64,000 nucleotides of DNA from Flavobacteriales bacterium (GTDB lineage Bacteria > Bacteroidota > Bacteroidia > NS11-12g > UBA955). The position numbers and the translations under genes were made by a program. The notes beneath the pieces are model-generated. The model was not told where the DNA came from, ran no database searches, and saw only the letters and a program-made list of their open reading frames with translations. The stretch spans positions 1 to 64,000 of the forward strand of contig CANMCY010000006.1 in the NCBI GenBank assembly GCA_947496375.1, written 5' to 3'. This document shows, piece by piece, positions 47,262 through 55,600 of the stretch; positions within the stretch are counted from its first letter, which is position 1; every line of letters begins with the position of its first letter.

Positions 47262-48233
47262 ATGCTGTCCAGAAAAGACTTTTTAAAGCTAACCGGTGCG
47301 GTTTCATTAGCCGGTATGCTGGGTGAAGCCCGGTCTCAGGGTAAATTAAAAACCAAAGCTCCGGTGGTGGTATCTACCTGGGATTTTGGCTTGGAAGCCA
47401 ATGCTGCGGCATGGGAGCTGTTGGTCAAAGGTGGGTATTCTTTGGATGCTGTTGTGGCAGGTGTTGCGATTCCGGAAAAAGATCCAGCCATCAATACGGT
47501 GGGTTTGGGTGGTTTCCCAGACAGAGACGGAAGAGTGACGCTGGATGCATGCGTCATGGATGAGCAGCTGAATTGCGGTTCAGTGGCATGTCTTGAGCAT
47601 ATCATGCACCCTGCGGCTGTGGCAAAGCAGGTTATGGAAAAAACACCGCATGTTATGCTCACAGGAGAGGGAGCGCTGAAGTTTGCGCTGGAGCAAGGTT
47701 TTAAAAAAGAGAATTTACTCACAGCCCAGGCCGAGGCCGCCTGGAAGGAATGGCTCAAGAAATCTGAATATTCGCCGTCTCCAAATTGGGAGCTAAATCA
47801 TGATACCATTGGAATGCTGGCCCTTGACAGGCAAAATCGCCTTTCGGGGGTTTGTACCACCAGTGGAATGGCCTGGAAAATGCATGGCAGGGTAGGAGAT
47901 TCACCCATTATCGGTGCGGGGCTGTATGTGGACGGGGAGGTTGGCGGAGCCACCTGTTCCGGACTGGGAGAAGAGATGATTCGTATAGCGGCTTCTCACA
48001 GTGTGGTGGAGGCCATGCGCAGCGGTAAGAGTGCGCAGTCTGCCTGCGAGGCAGTCATTAAGCGTTATTATCGTAGGCGTGGTGAGGCCGCCAAAGGGAA
48101 ACAGGTTTGCCTGCTGGCCATGGATAAAAACGGTAATGTAGGGGCTTACAGTCTGATGCCGGGTTTTGTGTATGCTTTAACCTGCAATGGTGTTCATGAA
48201 ATTCGCAAAGCAGCATACCTGTTGGATGCATAA
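47262..48233 (+). CDS. N4-(beta-N-acetylglucosaminyl)-L-asparaginase family Ntn hydrolase
   Basis: The 323-aa protein is a glycosylasparaginase-type hydrolase that cleaves itself before a catalytic Thr; HDTIGMLALD marks the site (Thr as new N-terminus of the beta chain). Substrate-side motifs GLGGFPDRDGRVTLDA and GRVGDSPIIGAGLYVDG plus GGATCSGLGEEMI are typical. The N-terminus SRKDFLKLTGAVSLAGML is a Tat-like signal with RK instead of RR, so a periplasmic location is probable. It would remove sugar from Asn-linked glycans. Terminator follows; divergent from xerC. Confidence 0.9.
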   Translation: MLSRKDFLKLTGAVSLAGMLGEARSQGKLKTKAPVVVSTWDFGLEANAAAWELLVKGGYSLDAVVAGVAIPEKDPAINTVGLGGFPDRDGRVTLDACVMDEQLNCGSVACLEHIMHPAAVAKQVMEKTPHVMLTGEGALKFALEQGFKKENLLTAQAEAAWKEWLKKSEYSPSPNWELNHDTIGMLALDRQNRLSGVCTTSGMAWKMHGRVGDSPIIGAGLYVDGEVGGATCSGLGEEMIRIAASHSVVEAMRSGKSAQSACEAVIKRYYRRRGEAAKGKQVCLLAMDKNGNVGAYSLMPGFVYALTCNGVHEIRKAAYLLDA

Positions 48234-48258
48234 AAAAAGCCGCTATAAGCGGCTTTTT
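48234..48258. terminator. bidirectional terminator between glycosylasparaginase gene and rpsU
   Basis: AAAAAGCCGCT, loop ATA and AGCGGCTTTTT give an 11-bp perfect stem with T5 on both strands, immediately after the glycosylasparaginase stop and 20 bases past the rpsU stop. Confidence 0.88.
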
Positions 48259-48277
48259 AATTTGTATAACTAAATAT

Positions 48278-48475
48278 TTAAGGTTCCATTTCCTGGCGCT
48301 GCATCTGCTGACGATACGCAGCACGAATCTTTTGCATGCGCTTGGTGATGCAGGGCTTCTCAAAAGATTGACGAGCCCGAAGTTCTTTTACTACGCCGGT
48401 CTTCTCGAACTTCTTTTTGAATTTCTTCAGCGCTTTGTCTAGCGAATCGCTTTCTTTTACGTTGATAAGTATCAT
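48278..48475 (-). CDS. rpsU: 30S ribosomal protein S21
   Basis: The 65-aa basic protein MILINVKESDSLDKALKKFK...RARQSFEKPCITKRMQK is bS21. In Bacteroidota bS21 helps hold the 3' end of 16S rRNA so that most mRNAs do not use Shine-Dalgarno pairing. Its own leader is unusual here: AGGTAGGA ends 8 bases before the ATG, one of the few plausible ribosome-binding sites in the window. It is monocistronic with a consensus promoter and a terminator. Confidence 0.96.
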   Translation of the reverse strand: MILINVKESDSLDKALKKFKKKFEKTGVVKELRARQSFEKPCITKRMQKIRAAYRQQMQRQEMEP

Positions 48476-48509
48476 GTTTTTTTCCTACCTACTTTCTTTT
48501 TTGGGAGTG

Positions 48510-48541
48510 CAAATATAACAAAAAATATTCAAATTTCAAAA
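48510..48541 (-). promoter_or_regulatory. rpsU promoter
   Basis: On the minus strand TTTTG (48541-48537), 19 bases, then TATATTTG (48517-48510). Both elements and spacing match the Bacteroidota consensus. The ATG is 34 bases after the -7 box, one of the longer leaders here. Confidence 0.75.
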
Positions 48542-48544
48542 TAT

Positions 48545-49687
48545 TTACGACTTCAAAACTGCTCTGCTTATAACCAGTTTTTGAATCTCGCTGGTACCTT
48601 CACCGATGGTGCATAGCTTGCAGTCACGATAAAATTTTTCTACAGGGAAATCCTTGGTATATCCGTATCCGCCGAAGATTTGAACGGCCTCATTGCTGCA
48701 AAAAACACTGACTTCGCTGGCATAATACTTGGCCATGGCGCTCTCTTTATTGATACTTTTTCCTTTGTTTTTAAGATTGGCGGCCTGGTGTGTGAGGAGA
48801 TCTGCAGCTTCGATCCGGGTGGCCATATCGGCCAGTTTGAAGCCAATGGCCTGGAAATTTGCGATGGGTTGACCAAATTGCTGACGCTCTTTACTGTATT
48901 TAACGCTGGCCTCATAGGCGCCTTTGGCGATGCCCAGTGACAATGCTGCTATGGAAATTCGGCCACCGTCCAAAATCTTCATGGCCTGAATAAATCCATC
49001 ACCTACATTGCCCAGGCGGTTGGCATCAGGAATCCGGCAATCTTCAAAGATGAGCTCAGCAGTTTCACTGGCGCGCATACCCAGCTTATTCTCTTTTTTA
49101 CCCCCCTTGAAACCCGGAGTGCCTCTTTCTACAACAAAAGCCGTTATGCCATGGCTATCCAGTAAATCGCCGGTTCGGGCGAGTACGACGGCTATATTGC
49201 CTGTAATTCCGTGGGTTATCCAGTTTTTGGTTCCATTCAGAATCCAGTCATTGCCGTCTTTTTTTGCCACGCACTGCATCCTTAATGCATCGGAGCCGGT
49301 ATTGGCCTCTGTGAGTCCCCATGCCCCTATCCATTCTCCTGTTGCCAGTTTTGGCAACCAGTTCTTTTTTTGTTCTTCATTGCCAAACATCATGATATGG
49401 CCTGTGCACAAACTGTTGTGTGCGGCCATGCTCAATCCGATGCTGCCGCAAACCTTGGCTAGTTCTTCAATGGCAGCCACATACTCATGGTAGCCCAGCC
49501 CCGATCCGCCGTACTCTTCAGGTACCAGAACGCCCATCAGACCGAGTTCTCCCAACGCTTTGAAAATGTGTACAGGAAATTCCTGACTTTCATCCCATTC
49601 CATAAAATGGGGTTTAATATTTTTTTCGGCAAAGTCCCTTACGGTCTGCCTAATCATTGTCACATTTTCATCTGAAGTAAATTCCAT
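48545..49687 (-). CDS. acyl-CoA dehydrogenase
   Basis: The 380-aa FAD enzyme introduces the alpha-beta double bond in acyl-CoA. Typical stretches: GLTEANTGSDA (substrate/FAD loop), NGTKNWITHG, RQQFGQPIANFQ, and the C-terminal QIFGGYGYTKDFPVEKFYRD with GEGTSEIQ(K). By pattern it is closest to short-chain/isovaleryl-type dehydrogenases. ATG at 49687 is chosen because a TAATTTTG box lies 9 bases upstream. No electron-transfer flavoprotein genes are adjacent. An enoyl-CoA hydratase fragment at the window end could serve the same fatty or branched-chain pathway. Confidence 0.93.
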   Translation of the reverse strand: MEFTSDENVTMIRQTVRDFAEKNIKPHFMEWDESQEFPVHIFKALGELGLMGVLVPEEYGGSGLGYHEYVAAIEELAKVCGSIGLSMAAHNSLCTGHIMMFGNEEQKKNWLPKLATGEWIGAWGLTEANTGSDALRMQCVAKKDGNDWILNGTKNWITHGITGNIAVVLARTGDLLDSHGITAFVVERGTPGFKGGKKENKLGMRASETAELIFEDCRIPDANRLGNVGDGFIQAMKILDGGRISIAALSLGIAKGAYEASVKYSKERQQFGQPIANFQAIGFKLADMATRIEAADLLTHQAANLKNKGKSINKESAMAKYYASEVSVFCSNEAVQIFGGYGYTKDFPVEKFYRDCKLCTIGEGTSEIQKLVISRAVLKS

Positions 49688-49696
49688 ATAATTCTG

Positions 49697-49704
49697 CAAA
49701 ATTA
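49697..49704 (-). promoter_or_regulatory. -7 element of the acyl-CoA dehydrogenase gene
   Basis: TAATTTTG on the minus strand, exact TAnnTTTG match, 9 bases before the ATG at 49687. Confidence 0.55.
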
Positions 49705-49760
49705 CGTATCTGTGTTACATGTATGTGTACACAAAATCACATTTGGGTAAACAATTTAGA

Positions 49761-50591
49761 TTATTCGTTGAAATCCAGGTAAGGTAGCAGTCTCGTCAGT
49801 TCAGCATCGGAAATGATTTTAATTTCTTTGAGATGCTGTTCGGTTAATCGACCGTGTTGATTGCGAAATGCAATGATTATCCGCGCCTGTTTTTCGCTTA
49901 GGTATGGATGTTTCTTCAGCAGTTCGAGACCGGCTGACTGCATGGGGATTTTACGCAGTAAGGTCGTATTGATTCGTAAATATGGTAGCAGTTGTTGCAG
50001 CACAGCGGTATCTGTAAAGCGTGTTTCCAGGATTTGTTCTTTTTGGTAAAAGCCACCCAGTGCATCGCGAAAACGGATAATTCTGGCAGCGGTTTTGCTA
50101 CCTATACCCGGCAATGCAATCAGGTCTGAAGTATCGCAGCCATTCAATTCAACAATTCTGAGTTCTTTGGTTTTGTTGCTACGATATGAGGGATTGGCAA
50201 TAGCGTTTTTCAGAACAGTTGTGTCAATGCCTGTTTCCTTACTGAGTTCCGAAAGCGATGCGAATTGATACCCAAATCTGATTTTTTGATACACCCGGTT
50301 TGCCTCATCCGCAGATAATCCCATATTTTCCAGGTCTTCCTGTTTTAGTCGTTTCCAGGGGGTGACTCTTGTTCTTTTCTTTTTAAAAAACGAATCTGTA
50401 GCAGCCATGTGTCTTGAAATAAGCACTGCCCGTTGCAGACTATCTGTTTGATAAAGAATGGAATCCTGCTTTTCAGAGCCCAGCAGGGCAGGGATAAGGG
50501 CCAGAACAATGGCTATAATCAGCATAAAAAAAGCCCCGGCATATTCGCTCCTGGTTAGAGACAGCCACTTGCCGGGGCCTTGATTTTGCAT
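49761..50591 (-). CDS. ComEA-like helix-hairpin-helix membrane protein
   Basis: The 276-aa protein has a short cytosolic N-terminus (GKWLSLTRSEYAG), one membrane helix (AFFMLIIAIVLALIPALLG) and a C-terminal region with three HhH DNA-binding motifs, of which DLIALPGIGSKTAARIIRFR is the clearest and LLKKHPYLSEKQARIIIAFR another. It resembles Bacteroidota ComEA-type proteins that bind incoming DNA in the periplasm, and ComEC is at 61.5 kb. Residues WLSLTRSEYAG match the usual pre-membrane segment, which supports the ATG at 50591. A terminator-like hairpin lies within codons 5-22. It follows the synthase by 6 bases. Confidence 0.85.
   Translation of the reverse strand: MQNQGPGKWLSLTRSEYAGAFFMLIIAIVLALIPALLGSEKQDSILYQTDSLQRAVLISRHMAATDSFFKKKRTRVTPWKRLKQEDLENMGLSADEANRVYQKIRFGYQFASLSELSKETGIDTTVLKNAIANPSYRSNKTKELRIVELNGCDTSDLIALPGIGSKTAARIIRFRDALGGFYQKEQILETRFTDTAVLQQLLPYLRINTTLLRKIPMQSAGLELLKKHPYLSEKQARIIIAFRNQHGRLTEQHLKEIKIISDAELTRLLPYLDFNE
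50526..50578 (-). terminator. terminator-like hairpin inside the ComEA-like coding region
   Basis: Read leftward, GCCCCGGCA (50578-50570) pairs perfectly with TGCCGGGGC (50541-50533), 9 bp with a 28-base loop, followed by T7 (50532-50526) and an in-frame ATG (codon 23). It lies 20 bases after the upstream synthase stop. Confidence 0.6.
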
Positions 50592-50597
50592 AGCGTA

Positions 50598-51851
50598 TTA
50601 ATTTTTTGCCGTAGCGAGTTTTTCCTGACGGTATTGTCCGCTGTCCAGCTTGTGCTTAATGGCTTTGAATGCGCTTATGGTTTCTTCTACGTCTTCAAGG
50701 GTGTGAACCGCTGTAGGAATAAGACGAAGCATGATAACGCCCTTAGGAACCACGGGATAAACTACGATGCTGCAGAAAATATCGAAATTCTCACGCAGAT
50801 CAAAAGTCATGTGGGTTGCCTCGGGTATGGTGCCGTTGAGCAGAACAGGGGTAACAGGGGTTGTAGTAATGCCAATATTGAAACCGGCCTCACGCAGGCC
50901 GCCCTGCAGCGCATTTACAATTTTCCAAAGATTATCTTTTAACTCAGGACGTGTACGAATCAGTTCCAGGCGCTTGATGGAACCCACAGTCATAGGCATG
51001 GGCAGGGCCTTGGCATAAATCTGACTGCGCATGTTGTAGCGCAGGTACTTTATAATTTGTGCTTCGGCACCAATGAAGGCGCCAATGCCGGCCATACTTT
51101 TGGCAAATGTGCTGAAATATACATCAATACCGTCCATGCAGTTTTGCTCTTCACCTGTGCCGGCGCCGGTTTTGCCCATTGTGCCAAAACCGTGTGCATC
51201 GTCTACAAACAAACGGAAATTGAACTTTTCTTTGAGTGCAACAATTTCTTTGAGTTTGCCCTGAGAGCCGCTCATACCAAAAACCCCCTCTGTTATCACC
51301 ATGATACCACCACCGGTTTTTTCGGCCAGCTTTGTGGCATGATTGAGTTGTTTCTCCAGACTTTCAATATTGTTGTGCTGAAACATAAACCGTTTACCGA
51401 TGTGCAAACGCATACCATCGATAATACAGGCATGAGATTCGGCATCGTACACAATAATATCGTGACGGTCCACCAGGGCGTCAATGGCTGAAACCACCCC
51501 CTGATATCCGAAATTGAGCAGAATTACATCGGGTTTGCCAATAAAATCTGCCAGGTCTTTTTCCAATTGTTCGTGGTAATTGCTGTTGCCGCTCATCATG
51601 CGAGCACCCATGGGATAAGCCATTCCGAACTGTGCAGCCGCATCGGCATCTGCTTTTATTACCTCAGGGTGATTTGCCAACCCGAGATAGTTGTTTAAGC
51701 TCCAGTTCAACTTCATTTTTCCGTTGAACATCATGCGAGGACCGATAGGACCCTCCAGTTTTGGAAAGGTGAAATAACCGTGGGCGTCGTCAGCATGCTC
51801 GCCCAGAGGGCCCATGCGGTTTACTACTTTTTTGAAGATATCGTTTACCAT
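50598..51851 (-). CDS. alpha-oxoamine synthase family PLP enzyme (KBL/serine palmitoyltransferase type)
   Basis: The 417-aa fold-type I PLP enzyme condenses an amino acid with an acyl-CoA. The PLP Lys is in STFAKSMAGIGAF, the cofactor Asp/His in FVDDAHGFGTMG, and the N-terminal half has NNYLGLANHPEV and GARMMSGNSNYHEQLE. Relatives include 2-amino-3-ketobutyrate CoA ligase, serine palmitoyltransferase and the cysteate acyltransferase of sulfonolipid synthesis; in this phylum a role in sphingo- or sulfonolipid synthesis is plausible but not decided by sequence. TACCTTTG lies 23 bases upstream. The ComEA-like gene follows after 6 bases. Confidence 0.85.
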   Translation of the reverse strand: MVNDIFKKVVNRMGPLGEHADDAHGYFTFPKLEGPIGPRMMFNGKMKLNWSLNNYLGLANHPEVIKADADAAAQFGMAYPMGARMMSGNSNYHEQLEKDLADFIGKPDVILLNFGYQGVVSAIDALVDRHDIIVYDAESHACIIDGMRLHIGKRFMFQHNNIESLEKQLNHATKLAEKTGGGIMVITEGVFGMSGSQGKLKEIVALKEKFNFRLFVDDAHGFGTMGKTGAGTGEEQNCMDGIDVYFSTFAKSMAGIGAFIGAEAQIIKYLRYNMRSQIYAKALPMPMTVGSIKRLELIRTRPELKDNLWKIVNALQGGLREAGFNIGITTTPVTPVLLNGTIPEATHMTFDLRENFDIFCSIVVYPVVPKGVIMLRLIPTAVHTLEDVEETISAFKAIKHKLDSGQYRQEKLATAKN

Positions 51852-51874
51852 GAAATGATATAGGTTTTTCGCAA

Positions 51875-51882
51875 CAAAGGTA
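51875..51882 (-). promoter_or_regulatory. -7 element of the alpha-oxoamine synthase gene
   Basis: TACCTTTG on the minus strand, exact TAnnTTTG match, 23 bases before the ATG at 51851. Confidence 0.5.
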
Positions 51883-51906
51883 CAATGATTTCGGAATTAA
51901 ATGACG

Positions 51907-52638
51907 CTATCTCCCGACAAGGAAAATGCAGGGTTTTTTCCCTAATGTGACTTTGGATGCTTTCCATGCAGCTACGGTCTGTGTTTTGATAAATCCGTCA
52001 GTTTCATGCAGATTGCAGGCAATGCATATTTTTAAGGAATCATTCAGGATGCCCAACAAATGTATCAGTAACCGGTCTGATCGGTAGGGTGCCTCTATCA
52101 GCGCCTGTGTGTAGTCGGTTTTTTCGCAATCTTTCCCCAATTTCCCTACAAAAGTTCGCAGTTCTTCTTCCTTAACCGGTGCATACCCATGAAAGCAGAA
52201 TTGCTGTCCGTTAAGCCCGCTTCCACTAAGTGCCAGCAGCAAGCTGGACGGACCGGTAACCGAGATTACGGGAATGTCCTGCCCGTGCGCCCAGGAGGCA
52301 ATCTCAGCTCCGGGATCTGCCATGCCCGGCACCCCTGCTTCACTGGCCACCCCAATGTTGCCATTTCGTATGTTGTCATTCAAAAATTGAATCAGGGAAA
52401 TTTTATCATAATCCCTGTATAATTCAAAAATGTTGAGTTTTTCAATATCTATGGAAAGCTTAAGTGACGAAACAAAGCGCCTGAAAGTGCGCGCATTTTC
52501 TACAACCCAGCAATGAATTTCGGTGATGTGAGATTCGAATTCACGATGAAACATGCTGTCTGCAGACATGCTGCCCAGAGGCATTGGCATCATGACCAAA
52601 GTGGCTTTTTTTTGACTTTTAATTGGAATATTTTCCAT
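51907..52638 (-). CDS. SAM-dependent methyltransferase, RsmI-like tetrapyrrole-methylase fold
   Basis: The 243-aa protein has the RsmI/tetrapyrrole methylase core: NIGVASEAGVPGMADPGAEI (SAM loop), ISVTGPSSLLLALSGSGL and FCFHGYAPVKEEE. RsmI 2'-O-methylates C1402 of 16S rRNA. This shorter form with a divergent N-terminus is common in Bacteroidota beside true RsmI, so the exact target is uncertain. The ATG at 52638 is divergent from the C25 peptidase ATG with only 11 bases between them. Confidence 0.85.
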   Translation of the reverse strand: MENIPIKSQKKATLVMMPMPLGSMSADSMFHREFESHITEIHCWVVENARTFRRFVSSLKLSIDIEKLNIFELYRDYDKISLIQFLNDNIRNGNIGVASEAGVPGMADPGAEIASWAHGQDIPVISVTGPSSLLLALSGSGLNGQQFCFHGYAPVKEEELRTFVGKLGKDCEKTDYTQALIEAPYRSDRLLIHLLGILNDSLKICIACNLHETDGFIKTQTVAAWKASKVTLGKKPCIFLVGR

Positions 52639-52645
52639 AATTTTG
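52638..52645 (+). promoter_or_regulatory. -7 element of the C25 peptidase gene, leaderless spacing
   Basis: TAATTTTG, exact TAnnTTTG match, four bases before the ATG at 52650. Its first base is the first base (on the other strand) of the divergent methyltransferase start codon, so the rest of this promoter lies inside that gene. Confidence 0.65.
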
Positions 52646-52649
52646 TAGT

Positions 52650-55600
52650 ATGAAATCTCGGTTCAGAAAGTTTGCCCTGTTAATTTCATTGGCTCTTTCC
52701 GGTTTACCGAATTGCTTCTCGCAAACCTACGGCAATGAGTGGATAGATTGGACACAGTTCCATGGCAAAATCAAAATCTGGAAGGATAATGTCTATCGGC
52801 TGGGTTATTTTTCTATTGAACCCTGGTTTACTTCAAGGGGCTTGTTTCTCAATAATATTCCTATCTCAGACTTTGCCATGTACAATATGGGCAGGCAAAT
52901 TCCGGTGTATATCTATGATCAGAATTCAAATAACCGGCTGGATGCATTTGATTACATAGAGTTTGTGGGTCATCCTGCAAGCGGAGAAATAGATCAGGGT
53001 TTGTATGATAAGCCCGAACATCAGCGGCATCAGTTAAAAAACATGATGTCAGACACCAATGTATATTTCTTTACCCTCAGGCCGGGAAGAAAAAACCTGA
53101 GATTCACGGCATTCAATGGTGTTTCCTCGATGCCTGCACGCAATTACCACATCAGCAGGTTTGTATATGCCCCGGACATTAATTATTGTGAGGGCGATTA
53201 TATGGCTTTGGGCAGTCATGCGGTTTTTTACAGTGAATACATGGCAGGTGAGGGCTTTGTAGGCGATTATTTCTGGGCACCAAGCCAGTATTCAGTCATA
53301 TTAAAGCATCCCGATTTGAGTTCTCAGGGCCCAATGGCGACACTGGAGGCCGGTTTGACGGCCCATACGCCTCCTCCCGCGGGCAGTACTTTGCCCAATA
53401 ACCGATTCACCATGCAAATTAGCGTGGATGGCAACGGTAAGAAGCTGCTTTCGGATACGACATTTCTGGGAGTAATGCCAATAACACAGCGGATAAGCAT
53501 TAATACATCAGACATGGGGCAGGACCAGTCGTTTCTGCTGTTCAACCCTCAGCTGGTGAACGGTGCCAAAAGCAGCATGTATGGTCATTCTCATACCATT
53601 CTTGACTACCCGCGAAAAAATGATTTCAAAGACTCATCCCGATACTTTTTCTACGAGGATACCGCCTTTGCCGCCCATCAGGAAGTTTGGAATAACTATG
53701 GAAAGGCAAGTCAGAATGCGCCGGTTTTCTATGATGAAGTTAATGCACTCCGCTATACAGGCAATGTTGATGCGACTACCCGCAGTCTGAGTGTGGTTGT
53801 GCCGCCTATGCCTCTGAGGGGCCGCATTTCCCTGATTGATGAAAGCCGTGTGGAGATGTTGCCATTTTTCAGGATGGATACAGTATCTCAAATTAATTAT
53901 AATTTTCACGTAGGTAATTGTGAGTTTTTGATGGTCTCCAGTCGGTCATTGGTTAGTCCCAAAGGCGAACTCAATGATTACAAGGCGCTGCGTGAAAACC
54001 GATACAGTGTGCAGTTGAACCTGGTGCAAAATCTGTATGATTATTTTAGTTTTGGATTACCCCACCCACTGGCCATCCGAAATTACTGTAAGTTTCTGAT
54101 TGAAAAGAGCAGCCCTTCATCACAGCCCAGGTTTTTACTAGTGATTGGGCGAGGATATGATAATGCCTACAACCGGGGCAACGGATTTAATCAGTTACGC
54201 CCACTCCAGAAATTTAATCATGTACCCACCATTGGTCATCCTGTCAGTGACTGGATGTTTACCTCAGGATTGGGAAATGCCAAGCCCATGGAGCCGGCCA
54301 TTGCTACCGGGCGCATTCCTGCGGACAGTGCAAAGGATATCAGTATTTATCTGGATAAACTAAAAGGATATATCCGGCCGGAAAACAATTATCAGGAATG
54401 GCAAAAACAGGTGCTTCACTTAAGCGGTGGCTCCAATGCCAACGAAACCAGTATCATCAAAAATATAGTAGATGGCCTTCGCGTATATCCTGAAGGGGAC
54501 CCCTTTGCCGGTGTGGTTACCCAGTTTTCAAAGTCCTCGGTAGGGATTGTGGATCCTAATTTTAAAGATAAAATTGTAAGCCGCATCAACAGCGGAACCA
54601 GTCTGATTTCATTCCTGGGGCATGGCAGTCTTTCCGTTACTGACATTGACATGGGCACTCCGGAAAAATACCTGAACGAGGGTAAATATCCCATTTGTTA
54701 TTTCAATGGATGTCAGGTAGGGAATCCTGCTTTGCCTACTACACAAAAGGGTTTGGGTGAGCGTATTTTTCGTGGGGAGAAGAAAGGTGCTATTGCCTTT
54801 ATGGGTCAGGTTTCGCTCAGTGAATTGTATACCATCAGTTCACAAATGCGATATTTTTATGAAATTTATTTTGATTCAACCCCTAATAAAACCCTGGGTG
54901 GTGTGCTCAAAACCATGTTGGCCAGGTGGCAAAACCCCTCGTCTTCGCTGAATAAAATTCACGCCAGACAATTGTTTTTACAGGGAGATCCTGCGGTTGC
55001 CGTATACACCCCGCAGCTTCCTGATTTGAGTATTGGCAGTGAGAGCATTTTTCTGAAACCTGAGAATGCATTTGCACTGATGGATAGTTTTGATGTGGGT
55101 GTGGTGCTACGCAATTACGGACGGGGTATTAAAGACAGTTTTTCCGTAAACCTTCAGTGGACATACCCTGATGGAGTGACCAAAAGATATTACGGTACCC
55201 GTGCCACCCAGCGCGGTTTTGAAGATACTCTTTTCATACGGGTGGCATCAAAAGATGTTCAGGTAAAGGGCGAAAACTTCTTTAATGTGACCATCAATAA
55301 GGAAAAAAATCCTGACGAATATACCTACCTCAACAACGCAGCTACCCTAAAGCGCTACATACCCGGCAATGGGGTAAATCTGGTTTCACCGAAGAATTTT
55401 GCCATTTGGGGCAGAGATACTGTGACGCTGGTTGCGCAGGCAGGGGATGTGTTTAAGCAAAATGAAGATTATTATTTTGAAATTGACACCACCCCGCGAT
55501 TTAACAGTCCCTTACTTATTTCCCTTGAAAAGCAGGGAAAGCCGTTGAATCGACCCATAATGGCTCAATGGTCAGTGAAATTGCCGCTGCTGAAAGATAC

